A stretch of DNA of 64,000 nucleotides from assembly GCF_001510665.1 (NCBI RefSeq), contig NZ_LMTI01000003.1, positions 661,379 through 725,378 of the forward strand, given 5' to 3'. The notes beneath the pieces are model-generated. The model was not told where the DNA came from. It did not search any database and saw nothing but the letters and a program-made list of their open reading frames with translations. This document shows positions 8,191 to 17,013 of this stretch, piece by piece (the first letter of the stretch is position 1; each line of letters opens with the position of its first letter). The position numbers and the translations under genes are program-made. The stretch is from Bacillus sp. FJAT-27445 (GTDB taxonomy: Bacteria; Bacillota; Bacilli; Bacillales; Cytobacillaceae).

Positions 8191-10032
8191 TTAAACTAGC
8201 TGGCTGCCTGGTTCGGCGGCGGCGGGGAGGATGCCGAGTTCGCGAAGTTTTTCTTCTGGTACGACGCCGTCTTTCCAGCCGCGGACCTGGTAGTATTCGT
8301 CGAGCATGATGTCCATGCGGCTGACGGAGCCGGCGCTGTTTCCAGTGGCTGGCTCTTCAGTGAAGCGCCGCGGCAGGAAGTCGTCTTCGCGCTTGTTGAA
8401 GCCGGCAAGATTATTGTAATAGCGTTCGAGATTGTAAATCCGTTCCCCTGCGAGCATGACGTCCTCGGCCGTCATTGGGATGCCGGTCATTGAGCTGTAC
8501 TGCTCGGCATAGTTCTCGGCGTTTTCGGAGAAGGATGAGAATTTACAAATATTCATCGAGTCGGAGAAGGAGAGAAGGTCCTGGAATATTTTCAGGAGCT
8601 CGCCCTTTCCTTCAGGCTGCAGACGGTCGGTTGGTTCCGGGATGCCGGCGATTTCCGATGCGACGGTATAGCCGCGGAGGTGGCAGGCGCCGCGGTTGCT
8701 TGTCGCATAGCCTAGGCCGATTCCCTGGATGCCGCGCGGGTCGTATGCCGGGATTGACTGGCCCTTGACGGACATTGACAATTGCGGTGCTTCCCACATG
8801 GCCGTTGCACGTGCTGGCCCCTCGGCAAGGATGCCTCCGAAGCCTTCGCGGAAGGCGATTTTCCTTGTCATCTCGATCATCCGGTCGGCATCGCCCCAGT
8901 CAAGCTGTTCGTCGACGATTCCTTTTTCGTACGCTTCCATTGTTACCGAGAAGGCGTTTCCTAGCTCGATTGTGTCAATTCCGTATTCGTTGCACGAGTC
9001 AATCAGATAGGCGATTGCCTCCGAGTTGCTCAGTCCGCTGTTCGCGCCAAGCGCCCATGCAGATTCGAATTCGAAGCTTTCAACACGGGTTTTGTATTTG
9101 CCGTCCTTGACTTCGACCTCGATTTTACAAGCGACAGGGCATGCATGGCATGTATTGTTGGCAACGAGCAGATGCTCGTTTACATACTCGCCGCTATGCA
9201 GCTCCGCCTGGTCCCAGTTGGTGAACTGCGCGTTCTTTGTTGGCAGCGCGCCGACTTCGTTGATGAGGTTGGTCAGGACGTTTGTGCCGTAAACGGACAG
9301 GCCGCCCTTGTTCGGTGCGGTCAAGCCGCCTTCAAGGATCGCTTTGACCGCTTTTTTATTGGCCTCTTTGTATTCGTTTTCAAGCGCGGGCTGAGGCATA
9401 TTGCCTTTTTGCACCGCCTTGATGACGATGGCCTTCAGTTTCTTATATCCTGCGACAGCGGCTGTTCCGCCCCGGCCGGCAGCCCGGTCGTGCTCATTGA
9501 TGAAGGAAGCGTAACGGACGGTATTTTCCCCGGCCTGGCCGATTGCCATAACGCTCAGGTCTTCCGCGCCGTACCGGTCCTTCATCGCTTTGACCGTTGC
9601 CCGTGTGGACGTTCCCCACTCGGCCGATGCATCGCGCAATTCCGCTTTGCCGTCCTCTATGTACAGATAGACTGGCTTGTCGCTTTTTCCTTTGAAAATA
9701 ATGTTGTCAAAACCGGACCATTTCAAGCGCGCGGCTGTCCAGCCGCCCATATGGGAATCGGTTACTGTTCCGGTCAGCGGCGACTTCGTTACAACCGCAA
9801 GGCGTCCGCTCATTGAAGAACGGGAGCCTGTCACCGGCCCGGTCATAATACAGAGAATATTTTCCTCAGAAAGCGGTTCCACTTCAGGCCCATTGTCAAG
9901 GACATACTTGACGCCAAGCCCGCGTCCGCCGATATACTTCCGCGCATCTTCTTCGTTAATGCTCCTGTACTCCACTGTGCCATTGGTCAAATCAACAACT
10001 GCTTCCCTGTTCTTGAAACCGCCAAGATTCAT
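8191..10032 (-). CDS. aor: Tungsten-containing aldehyde ferredoxin oxidoreductase
   Basis: A 613-residue AOR-family enzyme that oxidises aldehydes to acids (or the reverse) with a tungsto-bispterin site and one 4Fe-4S cluster, passing electrons to ferredoxin. The cluster ligands are visible as C295-x2-C298-x3-C302 (in NTCHACPVAC) and C496 (in MNICKFSSF), in the spacing and positions known for Pyrococcus AOR. The N-terminal domain has GGRGLGVKY and TGSRSSMSGRLAV, and QSIPAYDPRGIQGIGLGYATSN marks the pterin region. It is soluble with no signal peptide. It is divergent from a MoeB/ThiF-like gene, and TupABC lies 22 kb away. No dedicated ferredoxin gene is adjacent. Confidence 0.95.
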   Translation of the reverse strand: MNLGGFKNREAVVDLTNGTVEYRSINEEDARKYIGGRGLGVKYVLDNGPEVEPLSEENILCIMTGPVTGSRSSMSGRLAVVTKSPLTGTVTDSHMGGWTAARLKWSGFDNIIFKGKSDKPVYLYIEDGKAELRDASAEWGTSTRATVKAMKDRYGAEDLSVMAIGQAGENTVRYASFINEHDRAAGRGGTAAVAGYKKLKAIVIKAVQKGNMPQPALENEYKEANKKAVKAILEGGLTAPNKGGLSVYGTNVLTNLINEVGALPTKNAQFTNWDQAELHSGEYVNEHLLVANNTCHACPVACKIEVEVKDGKYKTRVESFEFESAWALGANSGLSNSEAIAYLIDSCNEYGIDTIELGNAFSVTMEAYEKGIVDEQLDWGDADRMIEMTRKIAFREGFGGILAEGPARATAMWEAPQLSMSVKGQSIPAYDPRGIQGIGLGYATSNRGACHLRGYTVASEIAGIPEPTDRLQPEGKGELLKIFQDLLSFSDSMNICKFSSFSENAENYAEQYSSMTGIPMTAEDVMLAGERIYNLERYYNNLAGFNKREDDFLPRRFTEEPATGNSAGSVSRMDIMLDEYYQVRGWKDGVVPEEKLRELGILPAAAEPGSQLV

Positions 10033-10207
10033 TGATTCGGAGCCCCCTTACATGGATTTGATTTTATGCAAAAAAAGCATGTACCTGTTATATATTCTTC
10101 ATACTTTTACATATTCCTTCCTTTTTTAAAAATAATTTATAATTTTTAGTAAATTCGGTTTCTTCTTTTATAATAGAAGAAAGACGAATTGATTGGGAGG
10201 CAGGCAA

Positions 10208-11230
10208 ATGGAACGGTATTCGCGCCAAATACTTTTTAAGCCGATTGGGGAAGAGGGGCAAAGACGGCTGCTCGGAAGCCGGGCGGCGATCGTCGGGATG
10301 GGGGCCTTGGGAACGGTGATTGCCAACCATCTTGTCCGCTCGGGAGTCGGGTTCGTCCGGCTCATTGACCGTGATTTGGTTGAGCTGTCCAATCTTCAGC
10401 GCCAGACCCTTTATACCGAGGACGATGCACGGAAAAACCTTCCGAAGGCGGTTGCCGCTGCTGAGCGGCTTAGGGCAGTTAACTCGGAAATCACCATCGA
10501 CCCGGTCATTGCCGATTTGAACCTTGATAACGCCGAAGATTTGCTGGCGGGGTTCGATGTCATCGTTGATGGAACAGACAACTTTTCGGCACGGTACCTG
10601 ATCAATGATATTGCCGTTAAGTTCGGGGTTCCGTGGGTGTACGGCGGCGCGGTCAGCTCGCGCGGCATGTTCGCTGTTATCAAACCGGGGAGGACGCCGT
10701 GCTACCGCTGCCTGTTCCCGGACGCGCAGGCAGGACTTGGCGAAACGTGTGACACGATTGGCGTCCTGTCACCTATTACTGAAATCATCGGTTCGTTCGA
10801 GGCGATGGAGGCGATTAAGATTTTAGCCGGAGCCGAGCACAACCCGAATCTCGAGCAAATCGACATTTGGTACAACTCGAACATGCAAATGGACATTTCC
10901 AAAGGGCGGAACCCTGATTGCCCGTGCTGTGGGAAGCGGCAATTCGATTTCCTCGACCGGTCCTCCGACCGGCAAGTGGCTTTTACCGCTTTATGCGGGC
11001 GGGACACTGTCCAGATCAATCCTCGTAAAAAGAACCCTGTTGAGCTGGAAAAATTAGCTGGCGTCCTGCGCGAAGCAGGCACTGTTACCGCAGCGAACCC
11101 ATTTTTGCTTAAGTTCGAGCCGGACGAGCGCATAACCATGGTGTTTTTCAAGGATGGGCGAGTATTGGTGCATGGCACAAACGACCTGGCCGAGGCAAAA
11201 TCCTATTTTGCCAGGTATGCCGGGGCTTAA
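10208..11230 (+). CDS. MoeB/ThiF-family E1-like adenylyltransferase
   Basis: About 340 residues of the HesA/MoeB/ThiF family, which adenylates the C-terminal glycine of MoaD/ThiS carriers. The nucleotide loop is VGMGALGTVIANHL, followed by RDLVELSNLQRQTLY and DGTDNFSARYLIND. Two CxxC pairs (CYRC and CPCC) form the expected zinc site. After the ThiF domain there is a C-terminal extension of about 90 residues including VQINPRKKNP. ATG at 10208 is chosen because GGGAGG lies 7 bases upstream; an upstream TTG lacks such a site. A -10-like TATAAT is at 10169-10174. It is divergent from the AOR and is the likely partner of the MoaD-like protein at 3167. Confidence 0.9.
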   Translation: MERYSRQILFKPIGEEGQRRLLGSRAAIVGMGALGTVIANHLVRSGVGFVRLIDRDLVELSNLQRQTLYTEDDARKNLPKAVAAAERLRAVNSEITIDPVIADLNLDNAEDLLAGFDVIVDGTDNFSARYLINDIAVKFGVPWVYGGAVSSRGMFAVIKPGRTPCYRCLFPDAQAGLGETCDTIGVLSPITEIIGSFEAMEAIKILAGAEHNPNLEQIDIWYNSNMQMDISKGRNPDCPCCGKRQFDFLDRSSDRQVAFTALCGRDTVQINPRKKNPVELEKLAGVLREAGTVTAANPFLLKFEPDERITMVFFKDGRVLVHGTNDLAEAKSYFARYAGA

Positions 11231-11281
11231 CGCAGTAAAGGCAAAATAACCCTTAGTATTTTTCTGAAAATTGAGATAAAG

Positions 11282-11352
11282 TAGAATCCCCGAAATAATG
11301 GCTAGAATAATTTAAAAAATGACTAGAATCCACCTAAAAATTACTAGAATAA
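11282..11352. repeat. 21-bp periodic array with TAGAAT core (four units)
   Basis: TAGAAT occurs at 11282, 11303, 11324 and 11345, exactly 21 bp apart, in an AT-rich intergenic stretch. Bases between cores are only loosely conserved. The rest of this 430-bp gap shows only a terminator at 11522. Confidence 0.8.
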
Positions 11353-11521
11353 AGCTCGCCGGAAGAGAATTCTGGAACCATTTTACTTTATATGGAAAAT
11401 AGGTGCTTTGAAGATTAAGTTTTCGGCATTAAATGTAAATTTTACGCTTTAACAAATGGGATTTTTACACTGAATAGAATTTTAGTGCGCATCTATAAGG
11501 CATTTCCTTTAAAAAAGCTGC

Positions 11522-11546
11522 AAAAGAGAGGGGGCACCTCTCTTTT
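11522..11546 (+). terminator. Terminator-like hairpin before cls
   Basis: AAAAGAGAGG and CCTCTCTTTT form a perfect 10-bp stem around GGGCA, with more T after it. It lies about 290 bp after the E1-like gene. Confidence 0.65.
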
Positions 11547-11656
11547 TTGTGTGAACTGAACTCGGGGCCTGGGCTAGGGGATGTTTTTTTTCCAAAAGGA
11601 GAAGGGTATAGATAGAATAGGAAAGAATTTTGCTGCGGCTGACTCGGGGAGAATGT

Positions 11657-13168
11657 ATGCTAAAACGGAGAATTGAATTTTTATTTGTGATTGTGCTGAC
11701 GATATCGTTTTATATGGTGTTTTTTACAGGGGCGGAACCGCTGTGGAAGCTGGCGTTCGCCTTGTTGTATGCTGGCATTATCCTGGTGAGCATTTTTTCG
11801 CTCGTGCTGGAGAACCGCTCGCCGCAGCACACGCTGTTATGGATATATGTGCTGCTGTTCATCCCTTTGCTGGGCTATATTTTTTACTTGTATTCGGGCC
11901 AGCTTTACTTGAAGGGGTATTTGTTTAAATCAAAGCGCCAGCTGAACCGGGACCAGTGGGAGCGGATGCTGCGTTTGGAAGTATCGCCGGACCTGACTTT
12001 CCTTGTCGATAATCAGGAGAGTTTCTCGCGGTTTGCCGGTAAGGCCGCCAAGACGCCGATCAGTACGGCTTCCCGGTCGGTTATTTTAAAAAATGGCGAG
12101 GAAACGTTTGGGGAAATCAAGGACCGCCTGCGGGAAGCGGAGTCCTATATCCACATTGAATATTATATTTTCCGCTCGGATCGGCTTGGGAAGGAAATCA
12201 TTGATATCCTCATAGAAAAGGCAAAGGCCGGAGTAGAGGTGAGGTTCATTTTCGATGCGGCGGGGAGCCGAACTCTGTCCGGGGCTGATCTGAGGGCGAT
12301 GAAGGAAGCAGGGATCAATTCAATTCCATTTTCACCGCTTAAATTTGGGTTCTTCAACCAGAAGTTCAATTTCCGGAACCATCGGAAAATCGTAATCATT
12401 GATGGGAAAGTCGGCTTTGTCGGCGGACTGAATGTCGGCGTGGAATACCTTGGTGAGGATGAAACGATCGGGCATTGGCGCGATACGCACATGATGCTGA
12501 CGGGTGAAGCGGTGTACACGCTGCACACGATTTTCCTGCTTGATTGGGAGTATGTGAGCGGCGAAAGGGTGCTGAATGAATTTCCGATTGAGAAACATCC
12601 TGTTGAGGACACCGAGCTGGATGGGGCGATTCAGGTTGTCGCGAGCGGGCCTGATACACAGCAGGGAATCATGAGCGATTTTTACTATGCGATGATGGCG
12701 TGCGCCACCCACTCAATCTGGATTGCGACCCCTTATTTCGTCCCGGATGAGTCGATTAGGACGGCGCTCAGGATTGCCGCGGCAAAGGGGCTTGAGGTGC
12801 GGATCTTGGTGCCAGAAATCAACGACAGCTTCCTTACCCAGTATGCGACCCGGTCCTATTTTCCCGAGCTGCTCCGGTATGGCGCCGAGATTTATTCGTA
12901 CAAAAAAGGCTTCCTCCACCAGAAGGTCATCATTGTCGATGGCAATCTGGCCTCAATCGGGACAGCCAATATGGATATGCGCAGCTTCCATCTGAACTTC
13001 GAGGTGAATGTGTTCCTGTACGGGACAAGCTCAATCCGCGACCTAGTGGCGCATTTTGAAGAGGATATGCAGGAAAGCGAAAAAATCGGCGCAGTCGAAT
13101 TTTATAAACGCGGCCTCTGGAACCGTATGAAAGAATCTATCGCCCGTCTGTTTTCGGGCGTGCTGTAA
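11657..13168 (+). CDS. cls: Cardiolipin synthase, phospholipase D family
   Basis: A 503-residue enzyme that joins two phosphatidylglycerols into cardiolipin and glycerol at the membrane. Two N-terminal membrane segments (about residues 5-55) are followed by a linker and two PLD domains. The catalytic HKD motifs are HRKIVIID near residue 241, followed by GKVGFVGGLN, and HQKVIIVD near residue 421, followed by GNLASIGTANMD. Length matches bacterial Cls. The ATG at 11657 has GGGGAGA a few bases upstream, better than the TTG at 11630. Bacillus species often carry several cls paralogues, so the specific paralogue is not assigned. Confidence 0.93.
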   Translation: MLKRRIEFLFVIVLTISFYMVFFTGAEPLWKLAFALLYAGIILVSIFSLVLENRSPQHTLLWIYVLLFIPLLGYIFYLYSGQLYLKGYLFKSKRQLNRDQWERMLRLEVSPDLTFLVDNQESFSRFAGKAAKTPISTASRSVILKNGEETFGEIKDRLREAESYIHIEYYIFRSDRLGKEIIDILIEKAKAGVEVRFIFDAAGSRTLSGADLRAMKEAGINSIPFSPLKFGFFNQKFNFRNHRKIVIIDGKVGFVGGLNVGVEYLGEDETIGHWRDTHMMLTGEAVYTLHTIFLLDWEYVSGERVLNEFPIEKHPVEDTELDGAIQVVASGPDTQQGIMSDFYYAMMACATHSIWIATPYFVPDESIRTALRIAAAKGLEVRILVPEINDSFLTQYATRSYFPELLRYGAEIYSYKKGFLHQKVIIVDGNLASIGTANMDMRSFHLNFEVNVFLYGTSSIRDLVAHFEEDMQESEKIGAVEFYKRGLWNRMKESIARLFSGVL

Positions 13169-13175
13169 GGGTGGG

Positions 13176-13246
13176 TGAGGCAGGGGACGTACCCTTTGCC
13201 TCACCGGACGGGCAGGAATGAAGCACGAGATCCGTCCCCTGCTTCA
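13176..13246. repeat. Dispersed inverted-repeat element with GCAGGGGACGT arms
   Basis: TGAGGCAGGGGACG (13176-13189) and CGTCCCCTGCTTCA (13233-13246) form near-perfect 14-bp inverted arms around about 43 bp. Related arms appear at 8165-8179 and 16891-16988, always in intergenic DNA. No transposase is present. Confidence 0.75.
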
Positions 13247-13306
13247 CTTGGACATTTTTCCGAGAAGGGGTAAAATAGAGAGTAATTTGGGCTAGGAGGG
13301 ATTGCG

Positions 13307-14131
13307 ATGAGTATGCAGAAGCGTATTATCGCGGAGTTGCATGTGAAGCCGGAAATCGACCCGAAGGAGGAAATCAGGTCGCGTGTTGGTTTTTTAAAGG
13401 AGTATTGCAAGAAGGCAAAGGCGAAGGGGTTCGTGCTCGGGATTAGCGGCGGCCAGGATTCAACTCTTGCGGGCCGGCTGGCGCAGATTGCCGCCGAGGA
13501 GCTTCGCGAAGAAGGTTACACTACCAAGTTCATTGCAGTGCGCCTTCCGTATGGGCTGCAAAAGGATGAAGACGATGCGCAGCTAGCGCTTGATTTTATA
13601 AAGGCCGATGAGGAGTTTACCTTTAATATTAAGGATGCCGTCGACGCGGTGAAGGTCGAGTACGAGCGGTCCGGCGAAGGCCAGGTGCTCGCTGATTTCC
13701 AAAAAGGAAATGTGAAGGCACGGTTGCGGATGATTGCGCAGTATGCGTATGCCGGCATGAACGGATTGCTTGTTATTGGAACTGATCACGCCGCCGAAGC
13801 GGTAACCGGGTTTTTCACAAAGCACGGCGATGGGGGAGCGGATGTGTTCCCGCTGACAGGATTGAACAAACGGCAAGGCAGGGCTTTAATGAAGGAACTT
13901 GGCGCTGTCGAACGGCTGTACTTGAAGGAGCCGACTGCCGATTTGCTGGATCATGTGCCGCTTCAGTCGGACGAGACCGAGCTTGGTATTTCGTATGACG
14001 AAATCGACGATTATCTGGAGGGCAAGCAGATTCCCGAAGAGAACGCGTCGAAAATTGAGAGGCGTTTCGTTATTTCGGAGCATAAGCGCCATACACCAGC
14101 GAATCCATATAGTGAATGGTGGAAGCAGTAA
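13307..14131 (+). CDS. nadE: NH3-dependent NAD(+) synthetase
   Basis: A 274-residue NadE that converts deamido-NAD to NAD with ATP and ammonia. The N-type ATP pyrophosphatase loop is [14 protein letters not shown] (about residues 44-57). [24 protein letters not shown] and [11 protein letters not shown] are conserved deamido-NAD and ATP contact regions, and [12 protein letters not shown] ends the protein. The length is that of the short bacterial form without a glutaminase domain. The start has CTAGGAGGGATTGCG before ATG. It stands alone, with a terminator just after it. Confidence 0.96.
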   Translation: MSMQKRIIAELHVKPEIDPKEEIRSRVGFLKEYCKKAKAKGFVLGISGGQDSTLAGRLAQIAAEELREEGYTTKFIAVRLPYGLQKDEDDAQLALDFIKADEEFTFNIKDAVDAVKVEYERSGEGQVLADFQKGNVKARLRMIAQYAYAGMNGLLVIGTDHAAEAVTGFFTKHGDGGADVFPLTGLNKRQGRALMKELGAVERLYLKEPTADLLDHVPLQSDETELGISYDEIDDYLEGKQIPEENASKIERRFVISEHKRHTPANPYSEWWKQ

Positions 14132-14167
14132 GCTTTTGAGGCTTTGAAGGCCGCAACGATGTCTAGA

Positions 14168-14198
14168 ACACAGTCCTTTTATCAGGGCTGTGTTTTTT
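14168..14198 (+). terminator. Terminator of nadE
   Basis: ACACAG with CC pairs with GG and CTGTGT around a short loop, followed by TTTTTT. Confidence 0.85.
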
Positions 14199-14334
14199 CG
14201 TATTTCGGGAGCCCGTTCTTGATACCAGGTGTTCAAGGGTTGGACCGCGCCAGGTGTCTTTGAATTTTCACAGTTTCCAATCAATGAAACCTTTATAATG
14301 GAAGTCAGCTAAATTTGTTCGGAAGAGGTGCAGG

Positions 14335-14853
14335 ATGAGAAATCGTATTTGGATTATGGGGTTGTTTTTTGTTGTGGCGACAGGCCTTTTTTATGTAAAA
14401 CAGTATACTATGCTGCTCGATTTTAAAAGTTCGGCGGTGGCAGTTAGCAAATCGTTCGAGTACGGAAAAGATTTTTCAGATACGAAAACGCTTGTTGAAG
14501 GAGTCAATCGGATTTTCATTGGCGAAGTCCTTGAGGAAAAAGGCCGCGGCACCCATGCTGGAAAGCCTGCCACCTTTTTTGAGGTACGTGTCACTCAAAA
14601 TATAAAGGGAGCCCTGCTTGGCGGGATTACCGTAATCCAGGATGGCGGGTATTACAAGGATAGCGGCAAGATTTTTTTGCTGAAATATGAGAACGACGAG
14701 CTTTTGAAAAAAGGCCAAATGTACCTGTTTGCTGTCAACGAGGATCGCGACGGCATGTACTGGGCGATGCCGAAATACGGCCATACCGCCATTGATACCG
14801 AGGTACAGAAGTATGAGCTCATAAAGGAAATCCGCGGGATGCTGGAGGAATAA
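14335..14853 (+). CDS. Membrane-anchored extracytoplasmic protein of unknown function
   Basis: I do not recognise the family. The 172-residue product starts with a positively charged end and one hydrophobic segment (about residues 5-20), which looks like an uncleaved anchor because there is no lipobox. The remaining 150 residues look like a small beta-rich domain facing outside, with VNRIFIGEVLEEK, FEVRVTQNIKG, IQDGGY and KKGQMYLFAVNE. The pattern (a protein that influences a rate or flow, then strands) loosely recalls small OB-fold or NTR-like secreted domains. The gene stands alone after nadE with GGAAGAGGTGCAGG before its ATG. Confidence 0.75.
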   Translation: MRNRIWIMGLFFVVATGLFYVKQYTMLLDFKSSAVAVSKSFEYGKDFSDTKTLVEGVNRIFIGEVLEEKGRGTHAGKPATFFEVRVTQNIKGALLGGITVIQDGGYYKDSGKIFLLKYENDELLKKGQMYLFAVNEDRDGMYWAMPKYGHTAIDTEVQKYELIKEIRGMLEE

Positions 14854-14899
14854 CTTGGAGAGTTGACGCTGTGATTTTGCCCTTTTCGGAAACAATCCT

Positions 14900-15060
14900 G
14901 TGAGTCCCCAAATGTCCCCATCATTCGGACAGCTTTTTCTGAGACTAAGCCTCCGTGAGTCCGAATGCGCCAACGATTCGGCCAGCTTTTCGGAAACCAA
15001 GCCTCCGTGAGTCCGAATGCGCCAATGATTCGGCCAGCTTTTCGGAAACCAAGCCTGCGT
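14900..15060. repeat. 52-bp tandem repeat array with CCGAAT/ATTCGG palindrome
   Basis: GTGAGTCC starts units at 14900, 14955 and 15007. The last two units are 52 bp apart and nearly identical, and the first is 55 bp and more diverged. Each well-kept unit has CCGAAT and ATTCGG around a 9-base centre, then AGCTTTTCGGAAACCAAGCCT. The sequence is unrelated to the array at 2093, yet the period and the palindrome-plus-linker plan are the same. The gap up to 15279 holds nothing else I can support. Confidence 0.85.
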
Positions 15061-15279
15061 GTGGACGATTGCCTTATTGGTTTGAACCGTTTTGAAAAAA
15101 TAGAACCAATCTCTGATCTAGGACCTGTACCCACCGCCAACTCCTTCCACCGGCCCCCAGCCACAGAATGTTGCAGGAATATTCATAAATCTGCTATATT
15201 CGTTCCGACTCGAGCCACCGCTTTACTTTTATAATGGAGAAAATCGGCATGGAATGGGGGGAGTCAGGTGAGGAATACA

Positions 15280-16470
15280 ATGACGGAAGGGCGATTTCTT
15301 GTATGGGTGGTAGGAGCGATTATTGCGCTGATGGGAATCCATGTTTTCCACCCGCAGCTGGTCCAGGTGTACAACCCGGTGAATTATGTATCGTTTCACA
15401 TGCTGCTTGAATTTTTCAGCATCTCCATTTCGCTCGTAATTGTACTGTACAGCTGGAAGGCGCTCGAGCGGAACCCATCGGCAAAGATGTTGCTCCTTCT
15501 TTTCATTTTTACCACAGTAGGAATGGTGGATCTCCTCCACACGATGACCTTTAAAGGCATGCCCTACTTCCTGACCAAGAGTTCCGTGGCGAAAGCAACT
15601 TGTTTTTGGATATTTGCCCGGATGTTCCAAGCCGTACTGATGCTTGCAGTGGTGCTGATGCCAGACAAGCTGGTGAAGCGGGATTTGCGGAAGCTGGTGC
15701 TCACAGGTGCGATTATGCTCGGACTGGCAATCATGGCTATTGTCTTCACTTTTGAAAAGAGCCTTCCCGTCCTTGTTATCGAAGGGCAAGGGACGACTCC
15801 TCTTAAAAATGGCCTCGAGTACTTCATTAGCTTCCTTCATTTCCTGTCACTCATCGTTTGCCTGTACCAATACCATCTTGAAAAATGCACGACACACCTG
15901 AAACTCGCGCTCGCCTTTACTTTTCTGTTCCTGTCGGAGATGATTTTCACCGTCTACCAAAGCGTATTCGACCTCGACAATTTTTCCGGCCACATCTTCA
16001 AAGTGCTCGGTTATTATTTCATCCTGAAAGGCGTTTTCCTGCTCATGAAGAAAAAAGAACCAGCGCCGGAGGAAAATGCCGTTGTAAAGCAAATCCCGGG
16101 GGCCGTCTTCTCTTTTACGAAAAACGAAGGGCGCTTTATATTCACCTATATGGAGGGCGGCCTGCTCCGCGAAAATGGACTGCAACCGGCCGCAATCACC
16201 GGCACCCACGTTGAAGACCTGCTTCCCCCATCGGAAGGGGATGCACTCGACTGTTGCCACGAATGCTGGGAAACCGGCGCCAATCAGACATTTCTGGCCA
16301 ATTTTAACAAAAGGCATTTCGCCATTTCCCTTGTACCGATTCTGAAAAGCGGAGAGGTCGCGGAAATTGCCGGAACCGCTGTTGATGTTTCCAATTTTGT
16401 CCATTCTGGGTCCCGGGCAAGACCCAATCCCACAACTGCCAGGAAGGGAAAAGCCTTGAAAACTCTGTAA
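15280..16470 (+). CDS. MASE3-type membrane sensor with a PAS-like tail and no output domain
   Basis: Residues 1-230 have about seven hydrophobic segments and the MASE3 look, including HMLLEFFSISISLVIVLYSW and VDLLHTMTFKGMP. After a charged linker (MKKKEPAPEE) comes a PAS-like part from about residue 270 (IPGAVFSFTKNEGRFIFTYMEGG) to EIAGTAVDVSNF. The protein then ends in a short basic tail. MASE3 proteins normally continue into GGDEF, EAL or histidine kinase domains, none of which is here or just downstream. ATG at 15280 has AGGTGAGG 6 bases before it; GTG at 15268 is an alternative. A signalling role is inferred. Confidence 0.8.
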   Translation: MTEGRFLVWVVGAIIALMGIHVFHPQLVQVYNPVNYVSFHMLLEFFSISISLVIVLYSWKALERNPSAKMLLLLFIFTTVGMVDLLHTMTFKGMPYFLTKSSVAKATCFWIFARMFQAVLMLAVVLMPDKLVKRDLRKLVLTGAIMLGLAIMAIVFTFEKSLPVLVIEGQGTTPLKNGLEYFISFLHFLSLIVCLYQYHLEKCTTHLKLALAFTFLFLSEMIFTVYQSVFDLDNFSGHIFKVLGYYFILKGVFLLMKKKEPAPEENAVVKQIPGAVFSFTKNEGRFIFTYMEGGLLRENGLQPAAITGTHVEDLLPPSEGDALDCCHECWETGANQTFLANFNKRHFAISLVPILKSGEVAEIAGTAVDVSNFVHSGSRARPNPTTARKGKALKTL

Positions 16471-16523
16471 TTGAAGGCTTTTTGGAAAATTGGCCACCCG
16501 GGCCGTGCATGGTGCGGGCAAGG

Positions 16524-16552
16524 TTGACAATTCCCCTGCGAGGCTTTATCCT
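16524..16552 (+). promoter_or_regulatory. Sigma-A type promoter before the lysine riboswitch
   Basis: TTGACA at 16524-16529 and TATCCT at 16547-16552 are separated by 17 bases. It lies about 100 bases upstream of the aptamer. Confidence 0.55.
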
Positions 16553-16654
16553 AGGTTAGGCTAATAATGTGGACCTTCCATGAGTGGGGGTTTTACCGTC
16601 CGTTTCGGGTGGGATAAAAACACAAATAATACTGTATTTATATAATTCCTCATC

Positions 16655-16880
16655 AGCGAGATGAGGTAGAGGTCGCGGGAATTAAGAGTAATCCGGAGGA
16701 GGGGCAGGAACCCCTGTGATGCCGGATGAAAGGAATAACCGCCGAAGCGCTGCAGGTCACTGACTGCGGCAGCTGGGACTGTAACCGAACAGGTGCAGGA
16801 CTGTCATGGGAAACCATGGTGAACTATCCCGTTTTGTCTGATGCGGCACAAGCACACTCCGTATCAGAGTGTGTTTTTTT
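16655..16880 (+). promoter_or_regulatory. Lysine riboswitch (L-box) with terminator
   Basis: The stretch carries L-box landmarks in order: GAGGTAGAGGTCGCG, AAGAGTAA, GGATGAAAGG, CCGCCGAAG, GCTGGGACTGTAA and a closing CTATC that can pair with GGTAG for P1. Directly after it CACACTC and GAGTGTG form a terminator hairpin (16853-16873) with seven T. This is the usual arrangement for lysine-induced premature termination. The gene controlled is the APC permease at 17014, which matches the known use of the L-box in Bacillus upstream of the permease yvsH. Confidence 0.92.
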
Positions 16881-16890
16881 GCGCCCTTTT

Positions 16891-16988
16891 TGAAGCAGGG
16901 GACGTTTCTACTGCTTCATTCATTACTGGAAATCCGTTTACGTCGCAGTTTCATTACAAAAAGTGAAGCACTAGGTACGTCCCCTTCG
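16891..16988. repeat. GCAGGGGACGT dispersed element, diverged inverted pair
   Basis: TGAAGCAGGGGACGT at 16891-16905 faces TACGTCCCCTTCG ending near 16988, with GTGAAGCAC inside. It sits between the riboswitch terminator and the permease start and may also affect leader RNA folding. Confidence 0.6.
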
Positions 16989-17013
16989 ACAGCGGAGAGA
17001 GGAGACATCATAG

